Below are positions 57,658 through 64,000 of a stretch of 64,000 bases of DNA, piece by piece; the stretch's first letter is position 1; each line of letters starts with the position of its first letter. Source of the DNA: Collimonas arenae (lineage in GTDB: Bacteria; Pseudomonadota; Gammaproteobacteria; Burkholderiales; Burkholderiaceae_D); assembly GCF_000786695.1 (NCBI RefSeq), contig NZ_CP009962.1:4278001-4342000 (forward strand). The letters run 5' to 3'. Both the position numbers and the translations under genes were made by a program. A model generated the notes under the pieces. The model worked only from the letters and a program-made list of their open reading frames with translations, was not told where the DNA came from and searched no databases.

Positions 57658-58446
57658 TTAATTTCCAGTCTTGGCAGCATCCAATTGCTTCAGAGAGATA
57701 CGTTGATTCTCATCCGACTGCCATACCACGTTGCTATCCACGGCATACAACCAACACTGAGCGCCTGGTCTCGCTAGGCAAAGAGAAAGTGCCGTCTGCA
57801 TTGCCTTCGCGTCATCGCTAGTCCAGCCCCACGCGCCATTTGTACCGATGGCAAAAGCTTTTGGTGGAAGGGCTAATAAAAAGGCCATGTACCGCGAACG
57901 TGCCTGAGGTCCAACAAAGGGAATGGCCCACACGTCGTTAATACTTGCGAACGACGAGGCCGGCGGAACAAATTTAGATTGCTTTTTGGACGACAAGCCT
58001 GGCGAATCTAACGGAGTAATGTCATTGTGAGATGCCGTAGATATCCCGGAACCTGGTGGTGGAAAAACTGTTCCCAATTTATCCAGAATCGCTGTCTCCC
58101 AGTTTTTGGCGAATACTGTTGTCGCCAACGCCCGTTTGGACACAACTTCTACCCTCGTCTTATCGTTAGTGCTAGTTGGCTCAATAAACATTGCAACGTT
58201 TTCACCGTAGCTAAATGCACTTATTCCCCGCTGGGCAAGAGCATAGCCTTCGCTTTTATTATCTCCTACATAGTCTAGGCCGACGTCTTTAACTATCTTG
58301 GGTAGCGCGGTCCAGATCGCGTCCGAAGTCGCGTCATAAACGCGAGCTGTGCCAGTCCCTTTCGCCGACCGTGAATCTGCCAAGGTAGTACAACCGGAGA
58401 CAGCCAGAGAAACCAGGATGATAAAAAATAAAATAACGCGTCGCAT
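57658..58446 (-). CDS. Prophage-encoded lipoprotein with DUF4189-like C-terminal region
   Basis: A 262-residue lipoprotein with the signal L-A-V-S-G-C-T-T (lipid on Cys19). Residues about 30-110 form an envelope-lipoprotein-like domain; a linker (about 125-165) leads to a C-terminal region with P-K-A-F-A-I-G-T-N-G-A-W-G-W and two Cys, reminiscent of DUF4189 domains. It lies directly upstream of the YcxB-like gene on the same strand with 60 bases between and is low in GC. Phage-encoded lipoproteins can block further infection; that role is inferred from location only. Confidence 0.75.
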   Translation of the reverse strand: MRRVILFFIILVSLAVSGCTTLADSRSAKGTGTARVYDATSDAIWTALPKIVKDVGLDYVGDNKSEGYALAQRGISAFSYGENVAMFIEPTSTNDKTRVEVVSKRALATTVFAKNWETAILDKLGTVFPPPGSGISTASHNDITPLDSPGLSSKKQSKFVPPASSFASINDVWAIPFVGPQARSRYMAFLLALPPKAFAIGTNGAWGWTSDDAKAMQTALSLCLARPGAQCWLYAVDSNVVWQSDENQRISLKQLDAAKTGN

Positions 58447-58479
58447 AGTAAATCCCGTTTTTCATTGGATCAAACACGT

Positions 58480-58701
58480 TCAAATGGTCGGGGACCAATG
58501 TCTGTGTGGCTGTTGATTAAAATTACGGTTTATGACAGGTGGAAATTCAAAAATTGATACTGAGCCATGATCCTTGAGAAGACAGCCTGTTGTCCAATAA
58601 TCTATGTCAGGTATTGCAATATTTTTCAAATAAGATACAGATTTGGGAAATTTTCCTTCCTCAGATCCGTGTGCGACTCCGCGAGAGCCTTCAGAGTGCA
58701 T
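58480..58701 (-). CDS. Possible small protein of the S-V insert
   Basis: A 73-codon frame upstream of the lipoprotein gene, with a mixed hydrophilic composition (I-A-I-P-D-I-D-Y-W-T-T-G-C-L-L-K-D-H-G) unlike random shadow frames but with no recognised family and no clear ribosome site. It may be a truncated or a real small gene; the remaining bases between the lipoprotein and V contain nothing else that I can identify. Confidence 0.3.
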   Translation of the reverse strand: MHSEGSRGVAHGSEEGKFPKSVSYLKNIAIPDIDYWTTGCLLKDHGSVSIFEFPPVINRNFNQQPHRHWSPTI

Positions 58702-58778
58702 TTATGTGCGCTACTCAATAGGCAATAAGTCGAATATCAACCCTCTACCAGGTGCATTGATTCCGGCGAACCGGCAAC

Positions 58779-59435
58779 ATGCACCGCATGACTATTGACC
58801 GCTCCGAACTGCTGCGCCTACTCCTGAATCTGATCCGTTTCGGCACCATTGCCGAGATCGATCACGATGCCCAGCATGTGCGTGTCAAGGTCGGCAAAAA
58901 CACCACCACTTGGCGCCCCTGGATCACGGCGCGCGCCGGCGAGACGCAAATCTGGTGCCCGCCATCCCTCGGCGAACAAGTCATCCTGCTGTCGCCTGAA
59001 GGCGATTTCAACAAGGCGGCCGTACTGCCAGCCGTGTATTCCGATAAATTCAAAACACCATCCACCAATCCCGCACATCACACCATCCGCTATATGGACG
59101 GCACTGTTGTCCAGTACGACAGCAGCAGCCACACGCTGACCGCCACGCTGTCGGATGGCACCAGCGTGACGCTTGCGCCTGGCAAGGTGACCTCCAACGC
59201 CGAAGACACGATCTGCACGGGCAACCTGACCGTCGAAAAAAATCTCACCGTCAACGGCTTTGCTGCCTTGAATGCCGGCATGAACGTCAAAGCAGGTAAA
59301 GCCGGCGGCGCAGCAGCAATGATCCAAGGCATCATGCAAGCGACCGTGGACGTGATTGCCAGCGGTATTAGCCTGGTCAAGCATCCGCATGGTGGCGTTA
59401 AAAAGGGCGGCGATGACACCGAGGGGCCGAAATGA
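58779..59435 (+). CDS. V: Phage baseplate spike protein (P2 gpV family)
   Basis: A 218-residue tail spike that pierces the envelope. An OB-fold N-terminal part (about 15-100, with T-W-R-P-W-I-T-A-R-A-G and W-C-P-P-S-L-G-E-Q-V-I-L-L-S-P-E-G) is followed by a beta-helical region and a Gly-rich end with H-P-H-G-G-V, which may bind a metal at the tip. An ATG three codons later is an equally possible start. It resumes the P2 order after the insert. Confidence 0.93.
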   Translation: MHRMTIDRSELLRLLLNLIRFGTIAEIDHDAQHVRVKVGKNTTTWRPWITARAGETQIWCPPSLGEQVILLSPEGDFNKAAVLPAVYSDKFKTPSTNPAHHTIRYMDGTVVQYDSSSHTLTATLSDGTSVTLAPGKVTSNAEDTICTGNLTVEKNLTVNGFAALNAGMNVKAGKAGGAAAMIQGIMQATVDVIASGISLVKHPHGGVKKGGDDTEGPK

Positions 59436-59776
59436 CCGGTATGCACGCCCGCACCGGCCGCGCCATGACGCGCATTGCCCATATCGGCCAGTCGGTGATC
59501 GACATCATTACGACGCCTGTCGGTTCTCGCGTCATGCGCCGGGACTATGGATCCGATGTGCCCGAATTGATCGACCAGCCCTTGAACGGCGCCACCGTAC
59601 TACGCCTCTATGCCGCCACGGCGTATGCCATTCTGCGCTGGGAGCCGCGCATACAGTTGACCGGCGTCCAGCTGGAGCGTGGTCAACAAGGCGACGCCAC
59701 ATTGATCCTGGATGGCGTAGCTGACGGCCAGGGCGTGCAAATGTTGGTCCCTGTCAAACAGGCGGGAGCGGTATGA
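59432..59776 (+). CDS. W: Phage baseplate wedge protein (P2 gpW, gp25-like)
   Basis: A 114-residue gp25-like baseplate protein with the opening I-A-H-I-G-Q-S-V-I-D-I-I-T-T-P-V-G-S-R-V, then M-R-R-D-Y-G-S-D-V-P-E-L-I-D-Q-P. It overlaps V and J by 4 bases each, so translation is coupled. Near-universal in contractile tails. Confidence 0.94.
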   Translation: MTGMHARTGRAMTRIAHIGQSVIDIITTPVGSRVMRRDYGSDVPELIDQPLNGATVLRLYAATAYAILRWEPRIQLTGVQLERGQQGDATLILDGVADGQGVQMLVPVKQAGAV

Positions 59777-60669
59777 GCACTTCCACCATTGACCTCTCCA
59801 AACTGGCACCGCCTACGTTTGTTGAAGCGTTGTCGTTTGAATTCATCCTGGCCGAGATGTTTGCCGACCTGACCGGGCGCGATCCATCCCTGGCCGACAT
59901 CTCCGAAGCCGATCCCGCCTATAAGGTGTTGGAAGTGGCCGCCTATCGGGAATTGCTGCTGCGCCAGCGCATCAACGAAGAAGGCAAGGCATTATTGCTG
60001 GCCTTCGCCGTCGACGCCGATCTGGATCACCTGGGCATCACCTATTACAACGAACTGCGATTGCTGGTCACTGCCGCCGATCCGCACGCAACACCGCCGA
60101 TAGCCGCAGTCTACGAGGACAACGATAGCTATCGCCGTCGCCTGTTACTCAAGGATGACGGCTACTCCACGGCCGGATCCGACAACGCCTATATTTTTCA
60201 TGCACTATCGGCCAGCGGCCAGGTCAAGGATGCCTCCGTCTTCAGCCCTTATCCCGGCACCACGATTGTCTATGTGCTCTCGCGCAGCGGCAACGGCGCA
60301 CCCGATGCGGCCTTGCTGGCGACGGTTGCCGCAGCACTCAATACCGATGACGTGCGTCCCCAGTCCGAAGAAGTGCTGGTGTATCCGGCCATCATCAGGG
60401 AATGGGCGCTGGATGCCGATATCCTGACCTATGGCGGGCCAGACCAAAGCCTGGTGCTGGAAGCCGCGTACAAAGCGGTAATTGCCTATATCGCCCAATG
60501 CCAGCTACTGGGTTACGACATCACCCTGGACGGTCTCTATGCGGCGCTACGGGTGGCCGGGGTCTACAAAGTCATTCTCCATAGTCCGTTGGAGCACGTG
60601 GTCTGCGACGACAGCCAGGCCACCTGGTGCAAGGCGATAGACGTACGTTTTGCGGGGACCGGCAAATGA
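59773..60669 (+). CDS. J: Phage baseplate assembly protein (P2 gpJ family)
   Basis: A 298-residue baseplate component of the gp6-like family. It begins D-L-S-K-L-A-P-P-T-F-V-E-A-L-S-F-E and includes A-A-Y-R-E-L-L-L-R-Q-R-I-N-E and D-L-D-H-L-G-I-T-Y-Y, the usual gpJ pattern. It overlaps W and I by 4 bases. Confidence 0.94.
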   Translation: MSTSTIDLSKLAPPTFVEALSFEFILAEMFADLTGRDPSLADISEADPAYKVLEVAAYRELLLRQRINEEGKALLLAFAVDADLDHLGITYYNELRLLVTAADPHATPPIAAVYEDNDSYRRRLLLKDDGYSTAGSDNAYIFHALSASGQVKDASVFSPYPGTTIVYVLSRSGNGAPDAALLATVAAALNTDDVRPQSEEVLVYPAIIREWALDADILTYGGPDQSLVLEAAYKAVIAYIAQCQLLGYDITLDGLYAALRVAGVYKVILHSPLEHVVCDDSQATWCKAIDVRFAGTGK

Positions 60670-61235
60670 AACACGTCAAATCCCTCCTGCCGCCGAACAG
60701 CCCCCCATTGGAACGGGCGCTAGAGCAGTCGACCGCCCGACTCGCCGCCGTGCCGCTGAACTTGCGCCCGAACTGGAACCCGCGCACGTGTCCGGCCCAT
60801 TTGCTGCCCTGGTTAGCCTGGGCGCTCGGGGTCGAAGAATGGGATGCGGACTGGCCGGAGGCATTCAAACGGGAAGTCATCGCCACTTCCCGCGCCATTC
60901 GCCGCCAGAAGGGTACGCCAGGTGCAATCAAACGGGCGCTGGCAGCGTTGGGCCATCCGAACGCCCAGGTCATCGAGCGCTCGCACAGCATCCGCTATGA
61001 CGGCAAAGCCCGGTTCGACGGCAGTCGCACCTATGGAGGTAAAACCCAATGGGCCACCTTCAGCGTGATCCTGACCAGGCCGGTGACGATCAAACAAGCC
61101 GCCTTGATCCGGCAACGCATCCATAGCGTCAAGCGTAGTTGCTGCCATTTGACCGGGCTGGATTTCAGTACCGCGCCCAACCAATACAACGGCGCTCTCA
61201 AGTATGACGGCACCTATACCTACGGCATTGTTTAA
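60666..61235 (+). CDS. I: Phage tail protein I (P2 gpI family)
   Basis: A 189-residue baseplate-tip protein with L-L-P-P-N-S-P-P-L-E-R-A-L-E, L-L-P-W-L-A-W-A-L-G-V-E-E-W-D, and R-R-Q-K-G-T-P-G-A-I-K-R-A-L-A. It is followed directly by the fibre gene. The ATG overlaps the J stop; an in-frame upstream ATG is inside J. Confidence 0.94.
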   Translation: MKHVKSLLPPNSPPLERALEQSTARLAAVPLNLRPNWNPRTCPAHLLPWLAWALGVEEWDADWPEAFKREVIATSRAIRRQKGTPGAIKRALAALGHPNAQVIERSHSIRYDGKARFDGSRTYGGKTQWATFSVILTRPVTIKQAALIRQRIHSVKRSCCHLTGLDFSTAPNQYNGALKYDGTYTYGIV

Positions 61236-61245
61236 CAGGACATAC

Positions 61246-61995
61246 ATGGCAACCATCAACGAACAGGACATCTGGGAAGAAACGATCTATGAGATCGCCA
61301 CCACCGACGATGTCGTCGGCGGCCCAGGCGGCATCGCCAACCGGCAGGCGCACCAGCTGGCAAACCGGACATTGCACTTGTCGACCGGACTGAGTACGAC
61401 CATCAGCAGCACCGGGACGCTCTCCACGTCGGTATCGTCCGCACTCAGCACCACGGTAAGCAACATTGCCGCACTGTCGACCTCGACCGGCACGGGCTTA
61501 AGCACCGCCAGCAGCAACATTACTTCGCTATCCACTGCGACAGCCATGCAGACCGCCAATGCCGCTCCCGTTGGCGAAGTCGCCTACTTTGCCAGTGCGG
61601 CATTGCACGCCGGATGGTTGAAGGCCAACGGCGCGGCCGTCTCACGCACCACCTATGCCGATCTGTTTGCCGCGATAGGCACAATCTATGGCGCTGGAGA
61701 CGGTAATAAAACATTCCATCTGCCCGATCTGCGCGGCGAGTTTATACGGGGCTTCGATGACGGGCGCGGGATTGACGTCGGCCGTACTTTCGGATCGGGG
61801 CAAGCGGAAGACTTCCGGCTGCATAACCACGGCCCGAGCGGCATTGTGTCGGCCTCGGGCAGCGTGGCAGGTAGTGTCGATGCCGGGATCGCCCTGGGCG
61901 GCTCCAACTTTTGGAAATCCACCACCACGGCAGCAACAGGCGGGACGGAGACGCGTCCGCGTAACTTGGCCTTGCTTGCCTGCATCAAATATTAG
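61246..61995 (+). CDS. H: Phage tail fibre protein with collar domain (P2 gpH position)
   Basis: A 249-residue fibre, much shorter than P2 H (about 670). It has an N-terminal baseplate-attachment part (W-E-E-T-I-Y-E-I-A-T-T-D-D-V-V-G-G), a Ser/Thr/Leu-rich repeat shaft (about 55-105, repeated L-S-T), and a tail-collar domain (about 115-185, W-L-K-A-N-G-A-A-V, F-H-L-P-D-L-R-G-E-F-I-R-G). The C-terminal 60 residues are Gly-rich and probably receptor-binding. It defines host range. Confidence 0.9.
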   Translation: MATINEQDIWEETIYEIATTDDVVGGPGGIANRQAHQLANRTLHLSTGLSTTISSTGTLSTSVSSALSTTVSNIAALSTSTGTGLSTASSNITSLSTATAMQTANAAPVGEVAYFASAALHAGWLKANGAAVSRTTYADLFAAIGTIYGAGDGNKTFHLPDLRGEFIRGFDDGRGIDVGRTFGSGQAEDFRLHNHGPSGIVSASGSVAGSVDAGIALGGSNFWKSTTTAATGGTETRPRNLALLACIKY

Positions 61996-62008
61996 GAACG
62001 AGGCTGAC

Positions 62009-62584
62009 ATGACAAAGATGATTTACAACTTTAGCCAAAGTACCGGCGAACTGTTGAGCACCAGCCAGGCGGATATCTCTCCGCTCGATCACGAGGTGGT
62101 GTACCTGATCCCCGCCCATGCCACCGACAGCAAGCCGCCGCAAGCGGGATCGCAGGAAATCGCTGTCTTCGCTGAGGGTCGCTGGAAGCTCTGTCCCGAC
62201 TGGCGCGGCGTCGCCCTGTATCACACTGTAGACGGCAGTCCGTTGGACATTCCCCATATTGGCGACACACCCGATGGCATACAAGCGACAGCATTGCCGC
62301 GTCCTTCGCAGGATCACGTCTGGAACAACGGCCAATGGCAGTTCGACCTGGACAGGCAAACCGCCCGTCTGATGCTGGAGGCGATGGCGCAGCGCGACAC
62401 ATTACTGGTTCTTGCCACCACAAAAATGGCCCCCTTGCAAGACGCCATCGATCTGGACGAGGCGACCAAAGCAGAAGCCGCATTGCTCAAGCGTTGGAAA
62501 CAATACCGCGTGATCTTAAATCGCATCGACACGCAAGACGGCTTTCCGGCAGCGATTGCCTGGCCGGTATCGCCCGCCGCCTAA
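62009..62584 (+). CDS. G: Phage tail-fibre assembly protein (P2 gpG position)
   Basis: A 191-residue protein right after the fibre. The C-terminal half (about 105-185) shows the phage tail-fibre-assembly pattern (N-G-Q-W-Q-F-D-L, L-L-K-R-W-K-Q-Y-R-V-I-L-N-R-I-D), typical of chaperones that trimerise fibres. The N-terminal half is more variable. The start at the ATG at 62009 follows the fibre stop by 13 bases; the frame is open through the preceding gene. Confidence 0.87.
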   Translation: MTKMIYNFSQSTGELLSTSQADISPLDHEVVYLIPAHATDSKPPQAGSQEIAVFAEGRWKLCPDWRGVALYHTVDGSPLDIPHIGDTPDGIQATALPRPSQDHVWNNGQWQFDLDRQTARLMLEAMAQRDTLLVLATTKMAPLQDAIDLDEATKAEAALLKRWKQYRVILNRIDTQDGFPAAIAWPVSPAA

Positions 62585-62617
62585 TTCTCTTCACCCCTTA
62601 CACGACAGGAGTCTCAT

Positions 62618-63790
62618 TTGCCTACCGATTACCACCATGGCGTGCGCGTCATCGAAAAGAACGAGGGCACACGCCCAATCCGCACCATCAGCACCGCCGT
62701 CATCGGTTTGATTGCCACCGCCGAGGACGCCGACCCGGCTGTTTTCCCGCTAGACACGCCGGTCCTCTTGACCAACGTCATCGCTGCAGCGGGAAAGGCC
62801 GGCAAGAAGGGAACCCTGCGCCGGGTTCTGGACGCCATCGGCACCCAAACCAAGCCGTTCACGATTGTGGTGCGCGTGGCCGAAGGCAAGGACGAAGCGG
62901 AAACCACGTCTAACGTGATCGGCACCACCACTGCTAGCGGCAAGTACACTGGCATCAAAGCGCTGCTGGCTGCGCAAAGCCGCCTCGGAGTCAAACCGCG
63001 GATTCTCGGCGCGCCTGGCCTGGACACCAAGCCGGTCACAAACGCTCTGGTCAGCGTCGCTCAGCAAATGCGCAGTTTCGTCTATGCGGCCGCACACGGC
63101 TGCATGACCAAGGAAGACGCGGTCCTGTACCGCAAGGATTTTGGCCAGCGCGAACTGATGCTTATCTGGCCCGATTTTGTGAACTGGGACACTGCCACCA
63201 ATGCCGAAGCGTCCATGTCGGCGGTGGCCTATGCCCTCGGCCTGCGCGCCAAACTGGATGAGGAGATCGGATGGCACAAGACGCTGTCGAACATGGTTGT
63301 CAACGGCCCGACCGGTATTTCCTCGGATGTGTTCTGGGATCTGCAGGATCCGGCGTCCGATGCCGGCTACCTGAACAGCAAGGAAGTCACCACCCTGATC
63401 AACAGCGGCGGCTTCCGCTTCTGGGGTTCGCGCACTTGCGAAACGCCGGAATTTTTCTACTTTGAGAACTACACCAGAACAGCGCAAGTGTTGGCCGACA
63501 CCATCGCCGAAGCGCATATGTCCTATGCCGACAAGCCCCTGCACGCGTCGTTAGTAAAGGATCTGGTGGAAAGCATCAATGCCAAATTCCGCGACTTAGT
63601 CAAACAGGGTTATCTGATCGGCGGCAGCGCCTGGTGCGATGAACAATTCAACAGCAAAGAAAATTTAAAAGACGGCAAGCTGACCATCGACTACGACTAC
63701 ACCCCGGTACCGCCGCTGGAAAACCTCATGTTCCAGCAGCGCATCACCGACCGTTACCTGGCCGACTTCGTCGCCCAGGTCAATTCCTAA
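62618..63790 (+). CDS. FI: Phage tail sheath protein (P2 gpFI family)
   Basis: A 390-residue contractile sheath protein. The start is TTG (confirmed by the family opening P-T-D-Y-H-H-G-V-R-V and ACAGGAG at the right distance). It contains R-I-L-G-A-P-G-L-D, D-F-G-Q-R-E-L-M-L-I-W-P-D-F, and the late F-W-G-S-R-T-C and Q-R-I-T-D-R-Y-L-A-D-F. Length matches P2 FI. Confidence 0.95.
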   Translation: MPTDYHHGVRVIEKNEGTRPIRTISTAVIGLIATAEDADPAVFPLDTPVLLTNVIAAAGKAGKKGTLRRVLDAIGTQTKPFTIVVRVAEGKDEAETTSNVIGTTTASGKYTGIKALLAAQSRLGVKPRILGAPGLDTKPVTNALVSVAQQMRSFVYAAAHGCMTKEDAVLYRKDFGQRELMLIWPDFVNWDTATNAEASMSAVAYALGLRAKLDEEIGWHKTLSNMVVNGPTGISSDVFWDLQDPASDAGYLNSKEVTTLINSGGFRFWGSRTCETPEFFYFENYTRTAQVLADTIAEAHMSYADKPLHASLVKDLVESINAKFRDLVKQGYLIGGSAWCDEQFNSKENLKDGKLTIDYDYTPVPPLENLMFQQRITDRYLADFVAQVNS

Positions 63791-63817
63791 TCCATCTGAC
63801 CTGCATCGGAACCATCC

Positions 63818-64000
63818 ATGGGACTCCCTAAAAAACTGAAGGACTTCATTCTCTTCGACAGCGGCAACGCCTATAAAGGTGAAGTGGCGGAAGTCACTCT
63901 ACCCAAACTCTCCCGCAAGATGGAAGAGTACCGCGCCGGCGGTATGAGCGGCCCAGTGTCGGTCGATCTTGGTAACGAAGCCATTAACCTGGAATGGAGC
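63818..64000 (+). CDS. FII: Phage major tail tube protein (P2 gpFII family), 5' part
   Basis: The first 61 codons are visible: G-L-P-K-K-L-K-D-F-I-L-F, then Y-K-G-E-V-A-E-V-T-L-P-K-L and Y-R-A-G-G-M-S-G-P-V, the usual gpFII opening. The gene runs off the end of the window. It directly follows FI, as in P2. Confidence 0.93.
   Translation, partial: MGLPKKLKDFILFDSGNAYKGEVAEVTLPKLSRKMEEYRAGGMSGPVSVDLGNEAINLEWS

Noticed and set aside
62750..63544. 264-codon minus-strand frame opposite the tail sheath gene
   Set aside because: Shadow of gene FI in GC-rich sequence.
1..64000. CRISPR arrays, rRNA genes and complete tRNA genes
   Set aside because: No regularly spaced repeats, no rRNA sequence and no full cloverleaf were recognised; only 3' fragments of tRNA-Ser and tmRNA are present.

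Overview
The window reads as a chromosomal segment of a betaproteobacterium, most likely Burkholderiales of the Oxalobacteraceae type (Collimonas/Herbaspirillum/Janthinobacterium-like). This rests on gene content (a kynR-kynBUA cluster, a Burkholderiales-style Tad locus, a TpgA/trimeric autotransporter pair) and on the GC-rich, alanine-rich coding style. The genus is inference; no 16S rRNA or other marker gene is present.

Region 1 (1-26.1 kb) is ordinary chromosome. It holds the end of a Deg/Do-type periplasmic protease, small stress or metabolic proteins (YCII-like, SRPBCC, VOC), and the kynurenine pathway of tryptophan breakdown (kynR divergent from kynB-kynU-kynA). Then come a secreted non-specific nuclease with two small companion genes, a GlxA-type regulator divergent from an isochorismatase-like hydrolase, a small signal peptidase I, and a LysR/CitMHS/AtuA-like catabolic cluster. 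A drug/metabolite exporter, a DUF2975-XRE pair, an orphan sensor kinase, a universal stress protein and a three-gene Mla/MCE lipid-transport operon complete it. Two non-coding elements bounded by inverted repeats (2951-3129 and 18912-19086) look like MITEs.

Region 2 (26.6-40.1 kb) is a Tad/Flp tight-adherence pilus locus: a short unlisted pilin, prepilin peptidase, RcpC, secretin RcpA, a lipoprotein, two Flp pilins, TadG/E/F-like pseudopilins, TadZ, TadA, TadB and TadC. A convergent NarL-type response regulator and histidine kinase close the locus. TadD and RcpB are not seen.

Region 3 (40.3-64 kb, running off the end) is mobile DNA. It opens with an IS21 istA remnant, a third MITE-like element, and a terminator followed by the isolated 3' end of a tRNA-Ser (a probable attL). 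A TIR-domain gene and an isolated tmRNA 3' end follow. Then come cargo genes: a GH24 lysozyme overlapping an LprI-like lysozyme-inhibitor gene, an IS3 remnant, and a trimeric autotransporter adhesin with its TpgA partner. From 47.9 kb there is a P2/phiCTX-type prophage structural module in canonical order (Q P / O N M L X, lysis, R S, [insert], V W J I, fibre, fibre assembly, FI, FII), with a two-gene insert between S and V. Integrase, repressor and replication genes are not in view and should lie beyond the right edge.

Points that deserve most attention are the TIR-domain protein beside the att sites, the lysozyme/LprI pair, the autotransporter carried in the phage cargo zone, the S-V insert, a kynB gene with no canonical start codon, and the inverted-repeat elements.
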